DNA from: Sphagnum compactum
Taxonomy: Eukaryota > Bryophyta > Sphagnopsida > Sphagnales
Reading direction: 5' to 3'
Assembly (NCBI GenBank): GCA_965153455.1
Contig: OZ234498.1
Location: 14,012,001-14,076,000 of the forward strand
Length of the DNA stretch: 64,000 nucleotides
Shown one piece after another: positions 50,171 to 63,800 of the stretch (position 1 is the stretch's first letter; every line of letters begins with the position of its first letter). Made by a program: the position numbers and the translations under genes. The notes under the pieces are model-generated. The model saw only the letters and a list, made by a program, of their open reading frames with translations. It did not search any database and was not told the DNA's origin.

Positions 50171-53100
50171 ATGAGTCAGGCAAAGAAGAAGACTTTCAAG
50201 ATAGAGCCGTTTAAGCACAAGGTGGAGATGGATCCCAAGTACGCGGAGAAGACATGGAAAATACTAGAGGACGCAATTCACGAAATCTACAACCATAATG
50301 CTAGCGGCTTGAGCTTTGAAGAACTTTACAGGTAAAAAGGGAACGGGCTTTGCAAAATTATGTAGGTTTGCTAGGAGCATCGAGTTGCTCGTTTGTTTCG
50401 CCACGGCATTTTGTTCGTCTGCTAGGGGATTCTCTGAACTGGTTCATGTCCTTTGTTTTTTATCGTTATTTCTTTGATTCCTGAACTTGCTGACGAACTT
50501 GTTGAGAGTCCTGTTTGCATTTGAATCAATGACCACATGTTCTGCCTCGGAGTGCCTGCAAATCTGCATATTATGCTTTCAACGCTATTGCAATAGCTGG
50601 TTTTGCTTTTTTGCTGGTTTGTTTCCTGTTGAATGCCTATTGCGACATGGCATTTGATTGAGTGGCTTACTTCCATTGATTTCATGAACTTTTTGCCTTA
50701 GTGTGGGAACTTTGGAATGGACTTTGGTCACCAGATGACTTATCTGGTCTCAGTCTTGGCCATTTAGCGTTTGACAAATTTAGGGCTGAAATGTTCTCAG
50801 TACACTTATTCCATTCATTAGGGTTTGAAAATCGTCTGCAGGAGCAGATGAATGACGTGTGCATGCATATCTTGTCAGTTCTCCACTGGCAAGAGTATCT
50901 GTTTGTCTTTGCACATTTGTTCCTGATTGTGACCTAGAGTGTATGTGTCTTGGATTGACAACAGCAATTGGAACTGATTTGCAACATTTTTCAGAGATGC
51001 AATCTCTGTTCAGTTAGGAACTTCTATTGGATACCACTGTGTCTTTTGGATGACCTAGAGTCTTTGGATTTCTAGATAGGGTCAGGCTCTGCACAAACTC
51101 CAGCAGGTAGGTGCCACTCTAAAGTTGTGGAAGTATGGGGATTCTATTCTGCCAGTGGCTGGAGTTGTGCAGGGTCATATGAGTAATTAATGTGCTTGCA
51201 TGAAGTGTGATTTTGAAGCTCTGTTTTACTTAAGAATACACTAGTTTGCCACTTTGACGATATGTGAAAGCAAATTTTGGCTTGGTTTGGAGACTATTGT
51301 CCCAACACAGGTACAGCATGGTATTCTTTGCTTGATGGAGGGATTCCTTATAATGCAAGTTTTTGGACTGGTTTTCTGTTAATTTATCTTTGGGAAAATG
51401 TCCATTGTTTGCCCTTGGAGCAGTACATTTGTGCATTGCTTTTGGCTGGTAGTGGCATGCTTGAAGGGATCATATGATTGTTTGAAATTAAGGCAAGTTC
51501 CAGCATGAAACTGTGCCAGATTTGGTCTAAGATTGGCTTGTTTTGCAGGAATGCCTACAACATGGTGCTCCACAAGTATGGGGAGAAGCTGTATTCAGGG
51601 CTTGTGAATACAATGACACAGCACATGCGCGAGATTGCAAGGAATGTAGAGGCTGCCCAAGGCGGCCTGTTTCTGGAGGAGCTTGACTCAAAGTGGCGTG
51701 AGCACAATAAGTCACTACAGATGATCCGAGATATTCTCATGTATATGGACAGAACATATGTGAACAATTTCAATAAGACTCCTGTCCATGAACTTGGCCT
51801 CAACCTGTGGCGAGATAACATTGTGAGGTCTCCAAAGATAAGGGATCGATTGCTAGATACACTACTAGACCTTGTGCACAGGGAGCGGACAGGGGAGGTG
51901 ATCAATAGAGGCCTAATGCGGAACATTACAAAGATGCTGGTAGACTTGGGTCCAACAGTTTATCAGGAAGACTTTGAGAGGCCATTTCTGGATGCAGCAT
52001 CAGAATTTTACAGGCTTGAGTCCCAGCAGTTCATAGAAACAAGTGACTGTGCTGACTACTTGAGGAAGGCAGAGAAAAGGCTCAATGAGGAGATAGACAG
52101 GGTAACTCACTATTTAGATCCAAAAAGTGAGGCAAAAATCACCTCTGTTGTTGAGAGGGAGGTCATTGGGAACCGCATGAAGCTTTTGGTTGAGATGGAC
52201 AACTCGGGGTTGGTGTCCATGCTCATTGATGACAAGTATGATGATTTGGGGCGCATGTACAATCTGTTCCGCCGCGTGTCAACAGGCCTGCAGACAATCC
52301 GTGAGGTCATGACAGGTCATTTGCGGGATACTGGGAGGCAGCTTGTTCTGGATCCAGAAAGGTTGAAAGATCCTGTGGAGTTTGTGCAACGGTTGCTTGA
52401 TGAGAAGGACAAGTATGACAAGATTATCCAGCTTTCATTCAGCAATGATAAGACATTCCAAAATGCACTCAATTCATCATTTGAGTTCTTCATCAACCTC
52501 AATGCTAGGTCACCAGAGTTCATCTCTCTCTTTGTGGATGACAAGCTGAGGAAAGGTTTGAAAGGGGTGAGTGAGGAGGATGTGGAATCAGTGCTTGATA
52601 AAGTCATGATGCTGTTTCGGTACTTGCAAGAGAAGGACGTCTTTGAGAAGTACTACAAGCAGCACCTGGCAAAACGCCTCTTGTCAGGCAGAACTGTGTC
52701 AGATGATGCAGAGCGCAGCCTGATTGTGAAACTGAAGACTGAATGTGGTTATCAGTTCACGTCAAAGCTGGAAGGTATGTTCACAGATATGAAGACATCA
52801 CGAGATACAATGCAGGGTTTCAATGCAACATTGGCAGGAAGTGAATCCAATGAAGGGCCAACTCTTGCAGTGCAAGTGCTCACAACAGGATCATGGCCAA
52901 CACAGTCTGGTGCAAGGTGCAACATGCCAAGAGAGATTCATGAGATGTGCAACAAGTTCAAGCAGTATTATTTGTCTACTCACACAGGTCGCCGATTAAC
53001 ATGGCAAACCAACATGGGTACAGCAGACTTAAAGGCTACGTTTGGAAATGGAAATAAGCATGAGCTTAATGTGTCCACATACCAAATGTGCATTCTCTGT

Positions 53101-53592
53101 CTCTTCAATATTGCCGATCACCTGACATACAGAGAAATTGAGCAGGCAACCGACGTACCTGCACCTGACCTGAAGAGAAGTCTGCAGTCTTTAGCATGTG
53201 TGAAGGGGAAAAATGTCTTGCGAAAGGAGCCTATGAGCAAGGACATCAGTGAGGATGATATATTTTTGTTCAATGACAAGTTTTCAAGCAAGTTCTACAA
53301 GGTGAAGATTAGTACTGTTGTCGCGCAAAAGGAGAGTGAACCTGAAAAACAGGAAACACGCCAAAAGGTGGAGGAAGATAGGAAGCCGCAGATAGAGGCT
53401 GCAATTGTCAGAATCATGAAAGCCAGACGCCTTTTGGATCACAATAATATCATCAGTGAGGTGACAAAGCAATTACAAGCTCGTTTTCTCCCTAATCCTG
53501 CTGTGATCAAGAAACGGATTGAATCCTTAATTGAGAGGGAATTCCTGGAAAGGGACAGAATAGACAGAAAATTGTACCGTTATTTGGCCTGA
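50171..53592 (+). CDS. CUL3: Cullin-3 (CUL3) ubiquitin ligase scaffold
   Basis: The scaffold of BTB-type cullin-RING E3 ligases: its N-terminal part binds BTB substrate adaptors and its C-terminal part binds RBX1. Two exons: 50171-50331 (MSQAKKKTFKIEPFKH to ELYR) and 51549-53592, phase 2 joined, 734 residues, the normal length for CUL3. The second exon runs uninterrupted for 2,044 bp. Cullin repeats fill the first half. The cullin homology region contains YLQEKDVFEKYYKQHLAKRL and KLKTECGYQFTSKLEGMF. The winged-helix tail has the neddylation site IVRIMKARRLLDHNNI, with the modified Lys near residue 678, and ends LYRYLA. The earlier in-frame GTG/TTG-type start at 50147 is not the start; the ATG at 50171 gives the family N-terminus. 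No defect is visible. Confidence 0.97.
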
Positions 53593-55009
53593 TGGCATAC
53601 ATGGGGAGAAATTTGGGTAGATTTGACCAGCATAGGTTCAGCAATTTGCTTTGGATGGTGACATTGCCTGTAATGTTTGTCTTTGTAAGTAGTGGACTTC
53701 ATTCAGCCATGGGAAAGTGGGGAACCCCTTTTTGAGTTGCCACATAGTTCCACAGTTGAAGGTCATTTATCTTCTGAGCAAAGTGCCAGTCAGGGGGACT
53801 GGGGTTCCACACGCTTGTTAAGACAGCACTTTGAGACCAGTTAAAGTCAAACTATGATGCAGATGCTAATGTAACTGTTTTAGTAGCCAATTGTTTGACA
53901 TCTGCTACATTTGGTTCAGACAGATGGCAGATACTGTTGACTTGGTTTGGTCATGTAGGCCAAGGTCTTTGGATCTGATGTCTTTCATCTGGAAGGGAAG
54001 ATTGACACCCATGCTCTTATTCTGGCTTTAGAAATTTCTGATTCTGAGGGTTAGCAATATTAGTAGCTAGAAAGGAAAGTCCCATTACCATCCTCAGTAT
54101 CATCCTGTTACCTCTTTGTAAGGTCTTTGCATGGACAATGTACTCTGTAATCTGAGCCACATGAATTTGTGCCTTGAGAGCCAGGAATTATCAGTGCAAC
54201 CATGATCCAACTGCAAGTGCAGCCTGTGGGCAGCATGCTTACTCAGCAGCTTGATGTTTGTAAATGGAAATGAAAGAGCTACCCAGCAGCTTGATGTTTG
54301 TAAACGGAAAAGACAGAGCTACCCAGCAGTTTGATCTTTGTAAATGGAAAAGACCGAGCCATTGAGGTTCTACCGCATCTAGCTGCCTTCTTTCTGGTAA
54401 TGGAGCATCTACCCTCTAAAGACACATTCTGATTTTTGTTCTGCTATGTGTCTTATTCTGGTACTAAAGCATTCAGCTGCAAACTGAAGCTTTTTACTTC
54501 ACTGCAATGCTGCTTTCCGTTTGAACCCAACAGTCAAACTGCACCAATAGCCTAAGAGTCTAATACCTAATATAGATGTATTAGAAGTCTTGGACCACTG
54601 GTTAGGAGGAAAGCCTTTCTGCTTTTTTGATAAACTTGTAATGGTGAAATTCCACACCAAATTTCATCCTGGGTTCAAACCCCGTGGAGTGCAGGTGGAA
54701 CTCCTTCCCACCCTCTGCCAATGAGCTTGACTTGGGAGAGCCCTGCCAATGGCTTGTCCGGTCAGGTCTGCTGGTCTGCTGTTGTGCTTCAAAAGGAAAA
54801 AAAGAAGTTTCACCAAGAAGAGAAATTAAAAATGAAAAATGAAATCCTATTTCAGTTTTAGGAATAGAAATTTGCATGCAACCAGTAAGTAAGAAAACTG
54901 AACATGCATTGAGGAGGGCTCATCTTTCTTCCTCATCTTTGTGGGATGGTGTATGTGGGCATAGAATTTTTAAATTTTTGTGTTCTCACCATGTTCCAAA
55001 AGGGTTTTT
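53593..55009. other. 3' UTR and downstream flank of CUL3
   Basis: No gene seen. The only clear structure is the 40-bp minisatellite listed separately. Confidence 0.6.
54244..54363. repeat. 40-bp minisatellite, three copies, downstream of CUL3
   Basis: Units start CAGCAGCTTGATGTTTGTAA at 54244 and 54284, and a third begins at 54324 with small changes. The period is exactly 40 bp. It lies about 650 bp after the CUL3 stop. Confidence 0.92.
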
Positions 55010-56160
55010 AGGAATAAACCCTAAACCCTAAACCCAATAACAGCACACTTTCATCCCACAATGTTTGCCCAAAAATTCTTCCCCTTCTCTCCCACATAGT
55101 AGGTGCAAAGGGTATGCACCACATCGTCCTTCACATAGAAACTTATCAACTTCCTGCACATCTTCCTTCAGCAGTGTAAAGTATAAAATGGTTTTTGGAA
55201 GGTTTGCATATGAATGGTGGAAGGTCCCTTCAATGGACCCCCGAAAAAAAAGAAGAAACATCTTCCATGTGTGGAGGTTCTTTCAAATACAAAGAGAAAA
55301 ACCTTTGAGTGCTTTGTGTAATATGTAACGCACCTGGATAAATTTATTACTATTATTAAAGTAATGTTTGGTAAATATTTCACATTTATTACTATATTAT
55401 TACTAATAAATTTATTACTATATTTGGTAAATATTTCAATTTTATTTTATTTTTATTTTACCTAGATACTTTATATATGGTTGAGGTTCCCCTTTACTCA
55501 AGGGAGGGTAATTATTTTGAAGAGTGTAAGTACATGATATATGCCAAAATCATTATAATGATAGTCTATATGCATTTTCATATTTTGCAATGCTTGTGAG
55601 TTATTTAATGCATTTTTTTGACTTATGATGACTAATTATTGTAAATGTTGACTTTTAGCATTTGATTTCATTCGTTACCTTAATTACTTTGAAAAACGTT
55701 CTTACCATATGATGGATGCTTTTGGAAAGATTGAGGGTTACGGAAAAAAATAGTAAGAATTTGGTGAACGGTGTTCCAAGAGTGTTCAATGGCTTTTTTA
55801 CCATATGCTATTGGAACCCTTAAGCCTTATTGTTGGTGTCCATGAGAAGAATGCTTTGAACATATTTCTAAGACTATTGATTGATTTGATTATATTTTGT
55901 TAATTTTTCAATAGTGTTTGAAATTTCATGTCTTTGTGTTTGAAATGCAAATTGCATACTTGTCTTTTTTTTTTTTTTTCACTTTGACATGCGACATCCT
56001 TGTGTAAATTTCTTTACCCTTCATTTTTACCCACTTATACTTGCATGGTATGCAAAAGGTAAGAGCACACATTAACTTGACCTTTACAATACTTTTTGCA
56101 TGAAAGTTTACATAAAACAGTGTGAATCTTTTTTAGGCTACTAAAACTGGACAGGTGTGC
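55010..56160. other. Intergenic DNA with an interstitial telomere-like tract
   Basis: No gene seen. AAACCCTAAACCCTAAACCC lies at 55016-55035, short telomere-type repeats that are probably not an active telobox here. The following DNA is AT-rich with TTTATTACTA-type tracts near 55335-55460. Confidence 0.6.
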
Positions 56161-59100
56161 AGTGCCCTTCAAAAGCACCTGTACCGGGAAATGACTGTTT
56201 TTACAGCAGAAAGGTTAGGAGTTCAGGGCACGCTCTTTGGCTCTCAGCACTTTAAAGGAATAGAGGGGCGTGCAACTAGAATGATTGGCTGGCCCATGTG
56301 AAGAGAGTTCAATGGTCCCTCACTTTATACAACAATCCATCTTTTCCAGTTCATGGGTGCGGATTGGGAGAAACTAAGCAGTTCGCACTGGATGTGTTAA
56401 ATATTGATAGAGGGCTGCCCCTGGGCATGCTCAAAATGCTGAAATCTTTACCCCTATCTTTAACCGGCAAATAGGGTAAAATGTTCATTGTTACCTAATC
56501 TTTTACCTTACCCAGATTCACAATTTTTTCAAAATTTTTATACCCATACACTTACCTGGTTTGGAGTTTTTAAAAACTTATTATTTATCTTTACCTGGCT
56601 GATATATATTTTTGAAATTTTTTACTTTACCTTTATCAAGCTGATATATATTAAAATGCATATACCCACCCCACATTGGTTTAGTTGTTTATTCCTATGC
56701 TTCTTATTCCCCAATGCCCTACCCTGGGGTCTTACCCTAGACCAAAAGGGTCACCAAAAGGAAATGGGACAATGATTTGTTTTGCCTGGCGAATATTTGT
56801 AGAATTTCAACTGGCCAAAATCTGATTTCAACCTGAGGGTTTTCTATGAAAAAGGGTTCAATTTTACCAAAAATTTGAAATATAAACAAATTCAAGTCAC
56901 CAATTTCTGTAACAGGTTCCACCCGATAGCCAAAGAAGGATGCTTAAATTTTATGTCTTTCATACATAGCTTATACCGAAAGGAAGGCACAAGAACCTTC
57001 CTTTCCTCAACTGTTGTGATCTATGCATATTTATCTATGAAGCAAGGTAGTTTGTTTTGTTTTGTCATGCTAAGATCTCCCAAATCACAATGTTTCATGT
57101 TGTGATCTTGGTATTTTCGGAAAGCTCTTGATGAGTAGGGGTGCATTGACTTGGTTTCAGATTGTTTGGAACTATGGCATAGAAGCCATTGATTGATGAA
57201 CCATTTTCTCAATGGAAATCAAGTAAAACCGAAACTAAAAAACTGCATTGAAATTTGGAGGCATTCTTGGTGTTGGAAAACCTTAGGTGAGTCAAATTTA
57301 ATAGAGTTTATTTCACAATTTTCAGAGGTAACATGTGAAAGATATTTATTTTTCAGTGGATTTTGTTGTTGGAAATTCAAACAAATTGCAAAATTGGGTT
57401 TGGAAAGAAAAATCAGTTGAACCCTCAATGTATTCACACTTGGGCCAACAACATAGGCTAGACTAGATTTGGTTGATAACATTCCCCATAAAAAGCCCTC
57501 AAGTGTAAGTTTCCCAAAATGAAGGGCCTAACATGAAGTGGGCCCACCTTGGCACTGTGCTACACAAAACCAATGTCTTTTTTTCTCTTTTTTTTTTTTT
57601 TTCAATTTTCTGCATTAATATCATTAGTGATCATCCCCTAAAGATTTAACATCGATTGACAACTAATGTGTAAAAATTAGTGTTGGGCGATTTTCATTTT
57701 TTTGTGAGAATCAACCGGTTACAATTTTTATATGATGTTATGAAATATGATTGATTCTATATATATATATATACATATATTGGAGTAGCGAGTATTGATC
57801 AGGGTATCAATATTCTTAAATTTTTCAGACTCAATTGATTCTTAAATAGGGTGATTTTTGCATAACAATTGATTTTCACAACCTGGTTATTAAAATGTTC
57901 ATTAATTAAAATCAAATTGAAAAATTAATTATTTCACCGCGTGAAAAAAGCAACAGCACCACACAAAAGCAGCAATGCCAAGAGTAAATTTTCAATGTCA
58001 AAAGTAACACAAAATTCAACATCTTTCGCACCTTAAGTCTAAAATGGCCTAATCTCATTCAAAAATCCTACTCATTGAGAGCTTTCCAACAATAGCAAAA
58101 ACACACCCCAATTCCTGTAAAACATTTAGTTTTGATTTCATTAAATGTTAATCATAAAATTGTTCAATATTCAATAACTCTTGCACACTATATAATAGGT
58201 TTAAGCATTATGAAACCACCGTAGTGCATCTGCTTTCCAACGGTATCAATAGCATAGTTAGGGTTGCAATGGTTTGGGAGATCTCAATGTGACAAACAAC
58301 CAAAACAAACAAACTGCATTTCTTAACCCCTAGGAAAATTTAGCCAAATCTGACTATAAACTATGAAGTGCATATCTTTAATCATCCTTCTGTATTCTTG
58401 CCTACTTATTGAAAACCCCAAAAAAAAAAATTGACGACTTTATTTTATTTAATTTTAGCACTGAACTGACAATCGGAAACCAAAAAAAACCCTTCATTTT
58501 TAATTTTTAATTTTTCTTTTGAATGGCCAGCTATCTGAAACCCGAGATTCAGCCACAAAAAATTTCTACTTTCCTCTGTGACATTAGCCAAATTTGGCTA
58601 ATTCTCAGCATGGAGGGTGCATCACAAAATTAACTTGCACTCACAAGTGCACCATCCATTGGAAACCTATTTAATGGTATGGATGAATCACGACTGAGTT
58701 TTCCACCTTGGTAATCTATCCTGTGAACCCTCTTACTTTACTTTCCCCTCACATTAAAGTAATTCGTAGAGTCAGGCGATTACGGGGTGAGAACGGCCAG
58801 TTTCGGCATAATAGGGCATCAAATGCGTAACAGGTAATGAAATTTTACAAAATGAAATAACTGGGACCCACCCAGACTAGTTTTTCCACCAATTTTGATA
58901 GTAAACTGAGTTTCATCCCCTCTTTCCTTTTTCCTGAGCGCCTCCACCGCTGCTACAGATATTTTCACTGCTTTTACCTGTACAACTACTGTAATTACTC
59001 TCAAACCTTGTGCATTAAATGCTGAGTTTCAGCATTTCCTACTGAGATTTAATAAAATTTCCTTACTTTGTGGATACCACTGAAAGAGGGGATGAGGTGT

Positions 59101-60716
59101 GAAAGAGAGGGTGACTTTCCGGATAACTTTATTATGTAGGTAGGTTATGTGTGTAAGGGAGTAAGTATTAAGTACCCTAGGTAAAGTAGGTGAAGAATGT
59201 AACTGGTTACTATTTAGGCACGTAAGTAACAGTGTTGGGCGATTCTTATTTTTGAAGAGAATCTTTGGTCTTGGTTTTGAGGTTCTTTGGGTGTGGTTTT
59301 GAGTTCAGTTCTTCCCATTTTCATATGCTGTAGTTTTGATTATAACACATTTTTTCAAATTCAAAAATCTTCAAGCACTATTCAAATTCAAGTTCATGCA
59401 AACATTACACACTCTCCTATGCTAGATATTGTATAGATAGAGAGTCTTATATTAAATTAAAATTGAAATCTAAAATCTATATATGGAGTTCAACTACTAA
59501 TAAAAACTAATATTTAAATTTGAAATTGAGTTTACTTGTCAATTTTTAAAAAAAAGTCAATTTACTTACTTCAAAAAAGTCACCCTTGTTTTGTTTTCAA
59601 GTGTGTTTTTTGGTTCTAGTTTTGGGTCGAGATCTTTGCAAATGACTAGTTACAGTGTCCTGTTCTTGTGCCAGTTCTAACAAAAAGATGTGAGCTTGGG
59701 TTTGGGTCACAAAAACCTGACACTTCAACCCTTGGTTTTAACACCAAAAATCATATACCCTCACAACATTGATAAGTACAAAAAAAATGTACTTGGTTAC
59801 TAGATAGGTAGGTAAATAGGTAAGGCACTTGGTGGTTTAAAGGAAGGTAGATGCATTTGGATGGTTAATATCAGTGTGGGCAGGTATGAGAGTTTGGATA
59901 GAAAAACTTGTTGGGTATTTGAGTGGGTATATACATTAGTTGAAGGTGAACTCGACAAAGACCCAGGATCTGGATCATACTTGGTTATTTTAAAATTCAT
60001 AGACTCACCCCCACCTTTGTACTCGGCACATATAAAATTTTAATAATGATAATTGTATCTGACCTACGAAGAATGCATAGACAGATATTTGTGTAATAAT
60101 TGGGTCACTTTCATAATCATATTGACCCTTGATAAAGTACAGGGTCTCTTTTTTTTGAAACCATTGCCTTAATCATGGTTAATACCTGAGAAGTAGTGTT
60201 TTTGTTTTTGGCAAAAATTTGCCAATGTGCCACTTGAAAAGTTGCCCTCCAACATCTCAAAGGTTCCATTAAAAAAATCCAAAAAAAAATTGGGGTTCAA
60301 TCAAAGAACCCCCAAATATTAAAAAATATACGGCATTGGTATTTGTCAAAAAAAAAAACCCTACATTATCGGTGATATAGGTGCAAAAGGTTTTGTCAAA
60401 TAACCATGTCATATACCCTGTTTCAATAATCTCCAAACCCCTGACCCTGCCTCATATCCACCCTGTTAACTTAAAAAAAACCCAGATCCGTTGGATTCTT
60501 AGAAATTGAAAATTTTCAAATAACCAGACCTGAGCAGTTCTGAGAATTTTACTTTTTGTGGAAACTGGACTCGACTATTATTATTAAAAAAAAAAAACCC
60601 ACCCCACACTGCTTAATACCAGTGTTGGACTGCTACATAGGGTTAGAGATTGGTATCAATATTGATATCAAATACGAGACCAATCTCGTATGACCAAATC
60701 TAGTGGCAGCTTAATA
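56161..60716. other. Repeat-rich intergenic DNA, no gene seen
   Basis: Contains members of a dispersed family starting AGTGTTGGGCGATT at about 57683 and CAGTGTTGGGCGATTC at about 59231, an (AT)n tract at about 57757-57779, poly-A/T runs, and GTAGGTAGG-type microsatellite relics near 59137 and 59805. No protein-coding signal. Confidence 0.55.
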
Positions 60717-60856
60717 CACTAGTAGAAAAACCACATTTTTTGACTTGTCTTAGGGGACTAAAAGTGTCTTTTGCGACTATTCTTGATCAAAAATAGTCAC
60801 AAAAGACACTTTTAGTTGCTTAAGACAAGTCAAAAAATGGGGTTTTTCTTCTAATG
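60717..60856. mobile_element. CACTA-like foldback MITE (140 bp)
   Basis: Left end CACTAGTAGAAAAACC is nearly the reverse complement of the right end, and the whole element folds into one long hairpin with few mismatches. It is flanked by a 3-bp target duplication, ATA (60714-60716 and 60857-60859), which is the length made by CACTA transposases. It has no coding capacity. Confidence 0.88.
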
Positions 60857-60859
60857 ATA

Positions 60860-63800
60860 CAAGTACCAACTGATATCAATATAAGTTGATACCAGACCCA
60901 CACCGATTAATACATTTACATGTGTTAACGACAGTGGTTAGCTATGGGACAAGAATAAGAGGAAAGGGAAAACTTTCCTGTCAACACACCGTGTTCATCC
61001 TGCACTGGTTGTGCTTGTTCACTCTGGTCAAAATATATTAGTCACAAAAATGAGCCAGGGACTCCTGACAAAACAACTGGAAGTACCTGTTTTCAGCAAC
61101 AAAAAAGTGCTCTACTTGACTTGCTACTAGGCAAATTGGTACTCAAGGCTGGCCAGCCCTCAAGGCTTACATCTGAACAACAATTTAAAAACTTTTATCA
61201 CGGTACTTACTGTGATACTTAATCCGTGCCAACTGGGTAGTAATTTCTTTTTGTTATTCAAATGGACAATTGCAGAAAGAGATATAATTTAATATTGTTC
61301 TGAATAGAAAAGTGTAAAAAAACCAATTGGGTGGGTCGACATTCACTCTCTCATACCAGAAAATTGCAGTATTTTTCTGTTCATCACTTTGACTCAATCA
61401 AGCTGGGTTGGGTGGCAGCAGTACAGAAAGAGAAGGAAGACGGTGACAAATATGCCAACTAATTGACGTGCTATGTAACTCTTTAACAGAACCCCCTTGT
61501 ATGTAGTCTGTAACTCACTTGTCCTTTACCAGCAAGGAGCTTGTGGTGGGTACTGGTGTGCTGCCAGATGAAGAAACCAAGTCAGAACTCTTGTGTTTTT
61601 TTCCTAAATGTTGTATTATTGTGTAAATGAATCATCAATGTCAAAGCAGAGTACATTCCGCTTATATGTACAATATAATATTATGGTGTTTATCATGGGA
61701 AAAACAAATCTATGAAACTCTTAATTTCCACTTGTGAGAAAAGCTATCCTCTGTACACCCACAAGTATATATATATATATATATATATATCCAAGTCTCA
61801 GAAACTGCAAAATGATTCCTTCTCGCAGCTCACATGTTACAGTTTTCCAGTAGTAAAAAGTGATATTATATAGGATGTGCATAGAGTTGGCGCATGGCGT
61901 CTACTGCGGGATTCCAACTTCAACCACCCACAACTCTGCTTAATTAATTTTGGCAGGCAGCTGGGTCCACCTGAGTATGGAGCAAATATTTTAGTCTGTC
62001 AACTCTCTACTCCACAGAGCTGCTTCAAATGTTACAGAGCTTGCTCTGTAAGGAGTTCAGTTTTTGAGCTTTGCTAAATGATTTGTCATGCCTGCTAAGG
62101 CCATTTCTTTTATTTGTGTTTTAAAGTGTGCTTTTAAAAACAAACAATGCTGCTTGTTGTGTAAATAACTATATCCCTTATGGCAAGTTCAAATCAAACC
62201 AGTGTTGGGTGGCTCTCTAGACTTTAATGAAGAGCCTCTAGTTCTTAAAAAACAAATTAGAGCGGTTCCAGTTCCAGGGTAAGTTCTCGAATTTTTTTTT
62301 GAATCCTGGAATCCTGGTTCAACTCCAGATATGGTTCTTAAAAAAACAAAATCCCAATTCCGGTTTTGGTTTCAGACTTGGTTCTAGTCTGGTTCCAGAT
62401 AAATGATGTTAACCCACCAGTTGACCCTGGTTCTAGTCCTTTTTTTCAAGAAGCTTTGTCCTCTCCCCCACCCCCCCAAATCCTAGATCCAGTTCTGGGT
62501 CCAATTCCTTGAAAAACAGGATCCCAGTCCAGTCCAGTTCAGTTCCAGTTACAAAAATCAGACCCAATTCCAGTTCCTAACCCAATTCCAAAAATCAGAC
62601 CCAGTTCTGGTTTGGTTTTTAGTACCTGACTGGCATTGGTGGTTCTAATGTGGGCAAACTGGGTACGAGACCAACAATTGTTCAAACTTCAAACCAGCAA
62701 AATTGGAAGTGTTTGAAGGTGTTTATAAACATGCAGAACTCATAACAATATCGCTAGGTGAACATTTCTCAAAATGTGGGATTGTAATCTGGAAAGGGTC
62801 TAAGCCTACGTAGGTTAAATTTTAATTAAATCCTTATTAAGACATAGATAAGTAATATAATTAAAGCTCCACACAACATTCACTCATCATAAATTTTTTA
62901 AAAAAAAAGGTTGCAAGAGAAAAACCTTACACATTTTTGGGATAAAATCACTCACGAGCTTAAAACATTTTTTTTAAGTGGGCAAAAACACACAAATTTG
63001 TTATGATGTAAGTTTGTGACACAAATACATTTATCCAAAGTTTAACACAAAGTAAAAACACAAAATTATGAGAAGAAAAATATATGCTCAAATCTCCAAC
63101 CACAACTCTTTATATATTTTAGAGGAACAATAGATGTATTATTGTCTTCATTCATTCTCGTCTGCTAAACATTCCCATTCATTCATAACAAACCAATAAT
63201 ATTATGTCACAAATGATCATCTTTCTATGAACAAGTCACTCAATTATTGATAATCTTTATTCCTAGAATGTTTTCTAACCCACAATAATTAACCAAATTA
63301 TTCATATAAGTTCAAGCTTATGCCCCAAATCAAAGATCCTAAGGGTAAAGCTCATAAGTTGAATTATTTATTTTATACTTGCCCCTCCTTTTACAACTGA
63401 TCCCATTATTTTTTAAACTTACAACCTTTACCTCCTAGTAACCTATTTTGGGGTTACAGGACCAACATGAAAATTACATCTTTATGTTGTCTCATCCTTA
63501 CAAGGAGAGCCAATAAAGTAAACTTAAAAATCTCTACCAGGATGTCTTCATCTTATGAGATTTTAGTAGGCCATACTCTAGGGAGTATCAATTCTGGGTG
63601 CATGTAAGTAGTGTCTGTAAAAAGTTGCCAAGACATGTTTGTCCGACTGATCAGAAACCAAAGTTTCTCCTAACAGCAGCTTTGCTAGTTTGCAACAACT
63701 CCAAGGGCTCTAGACTACAGGTGTACTTAGAACCTTGTTTCTAAATTAGTCCATGAGTGCCTGAGCAAAGTTTCTCCTTTGCAGAGAGGTACATGTGCTT

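Noticed and set aside
50332-51548. CUL3 second exon as a retroposed copy
   Set aside because: The first intron is present, phases match and the promoter region is normal; a long uninterrupted exon is not enough to call retroposition.
55016-55035. Telomere-type repeats considered as a chromosome end
   Set aside because: Fewer than three units, flanked by ordinary sequence on both sides; an interstitial tract.
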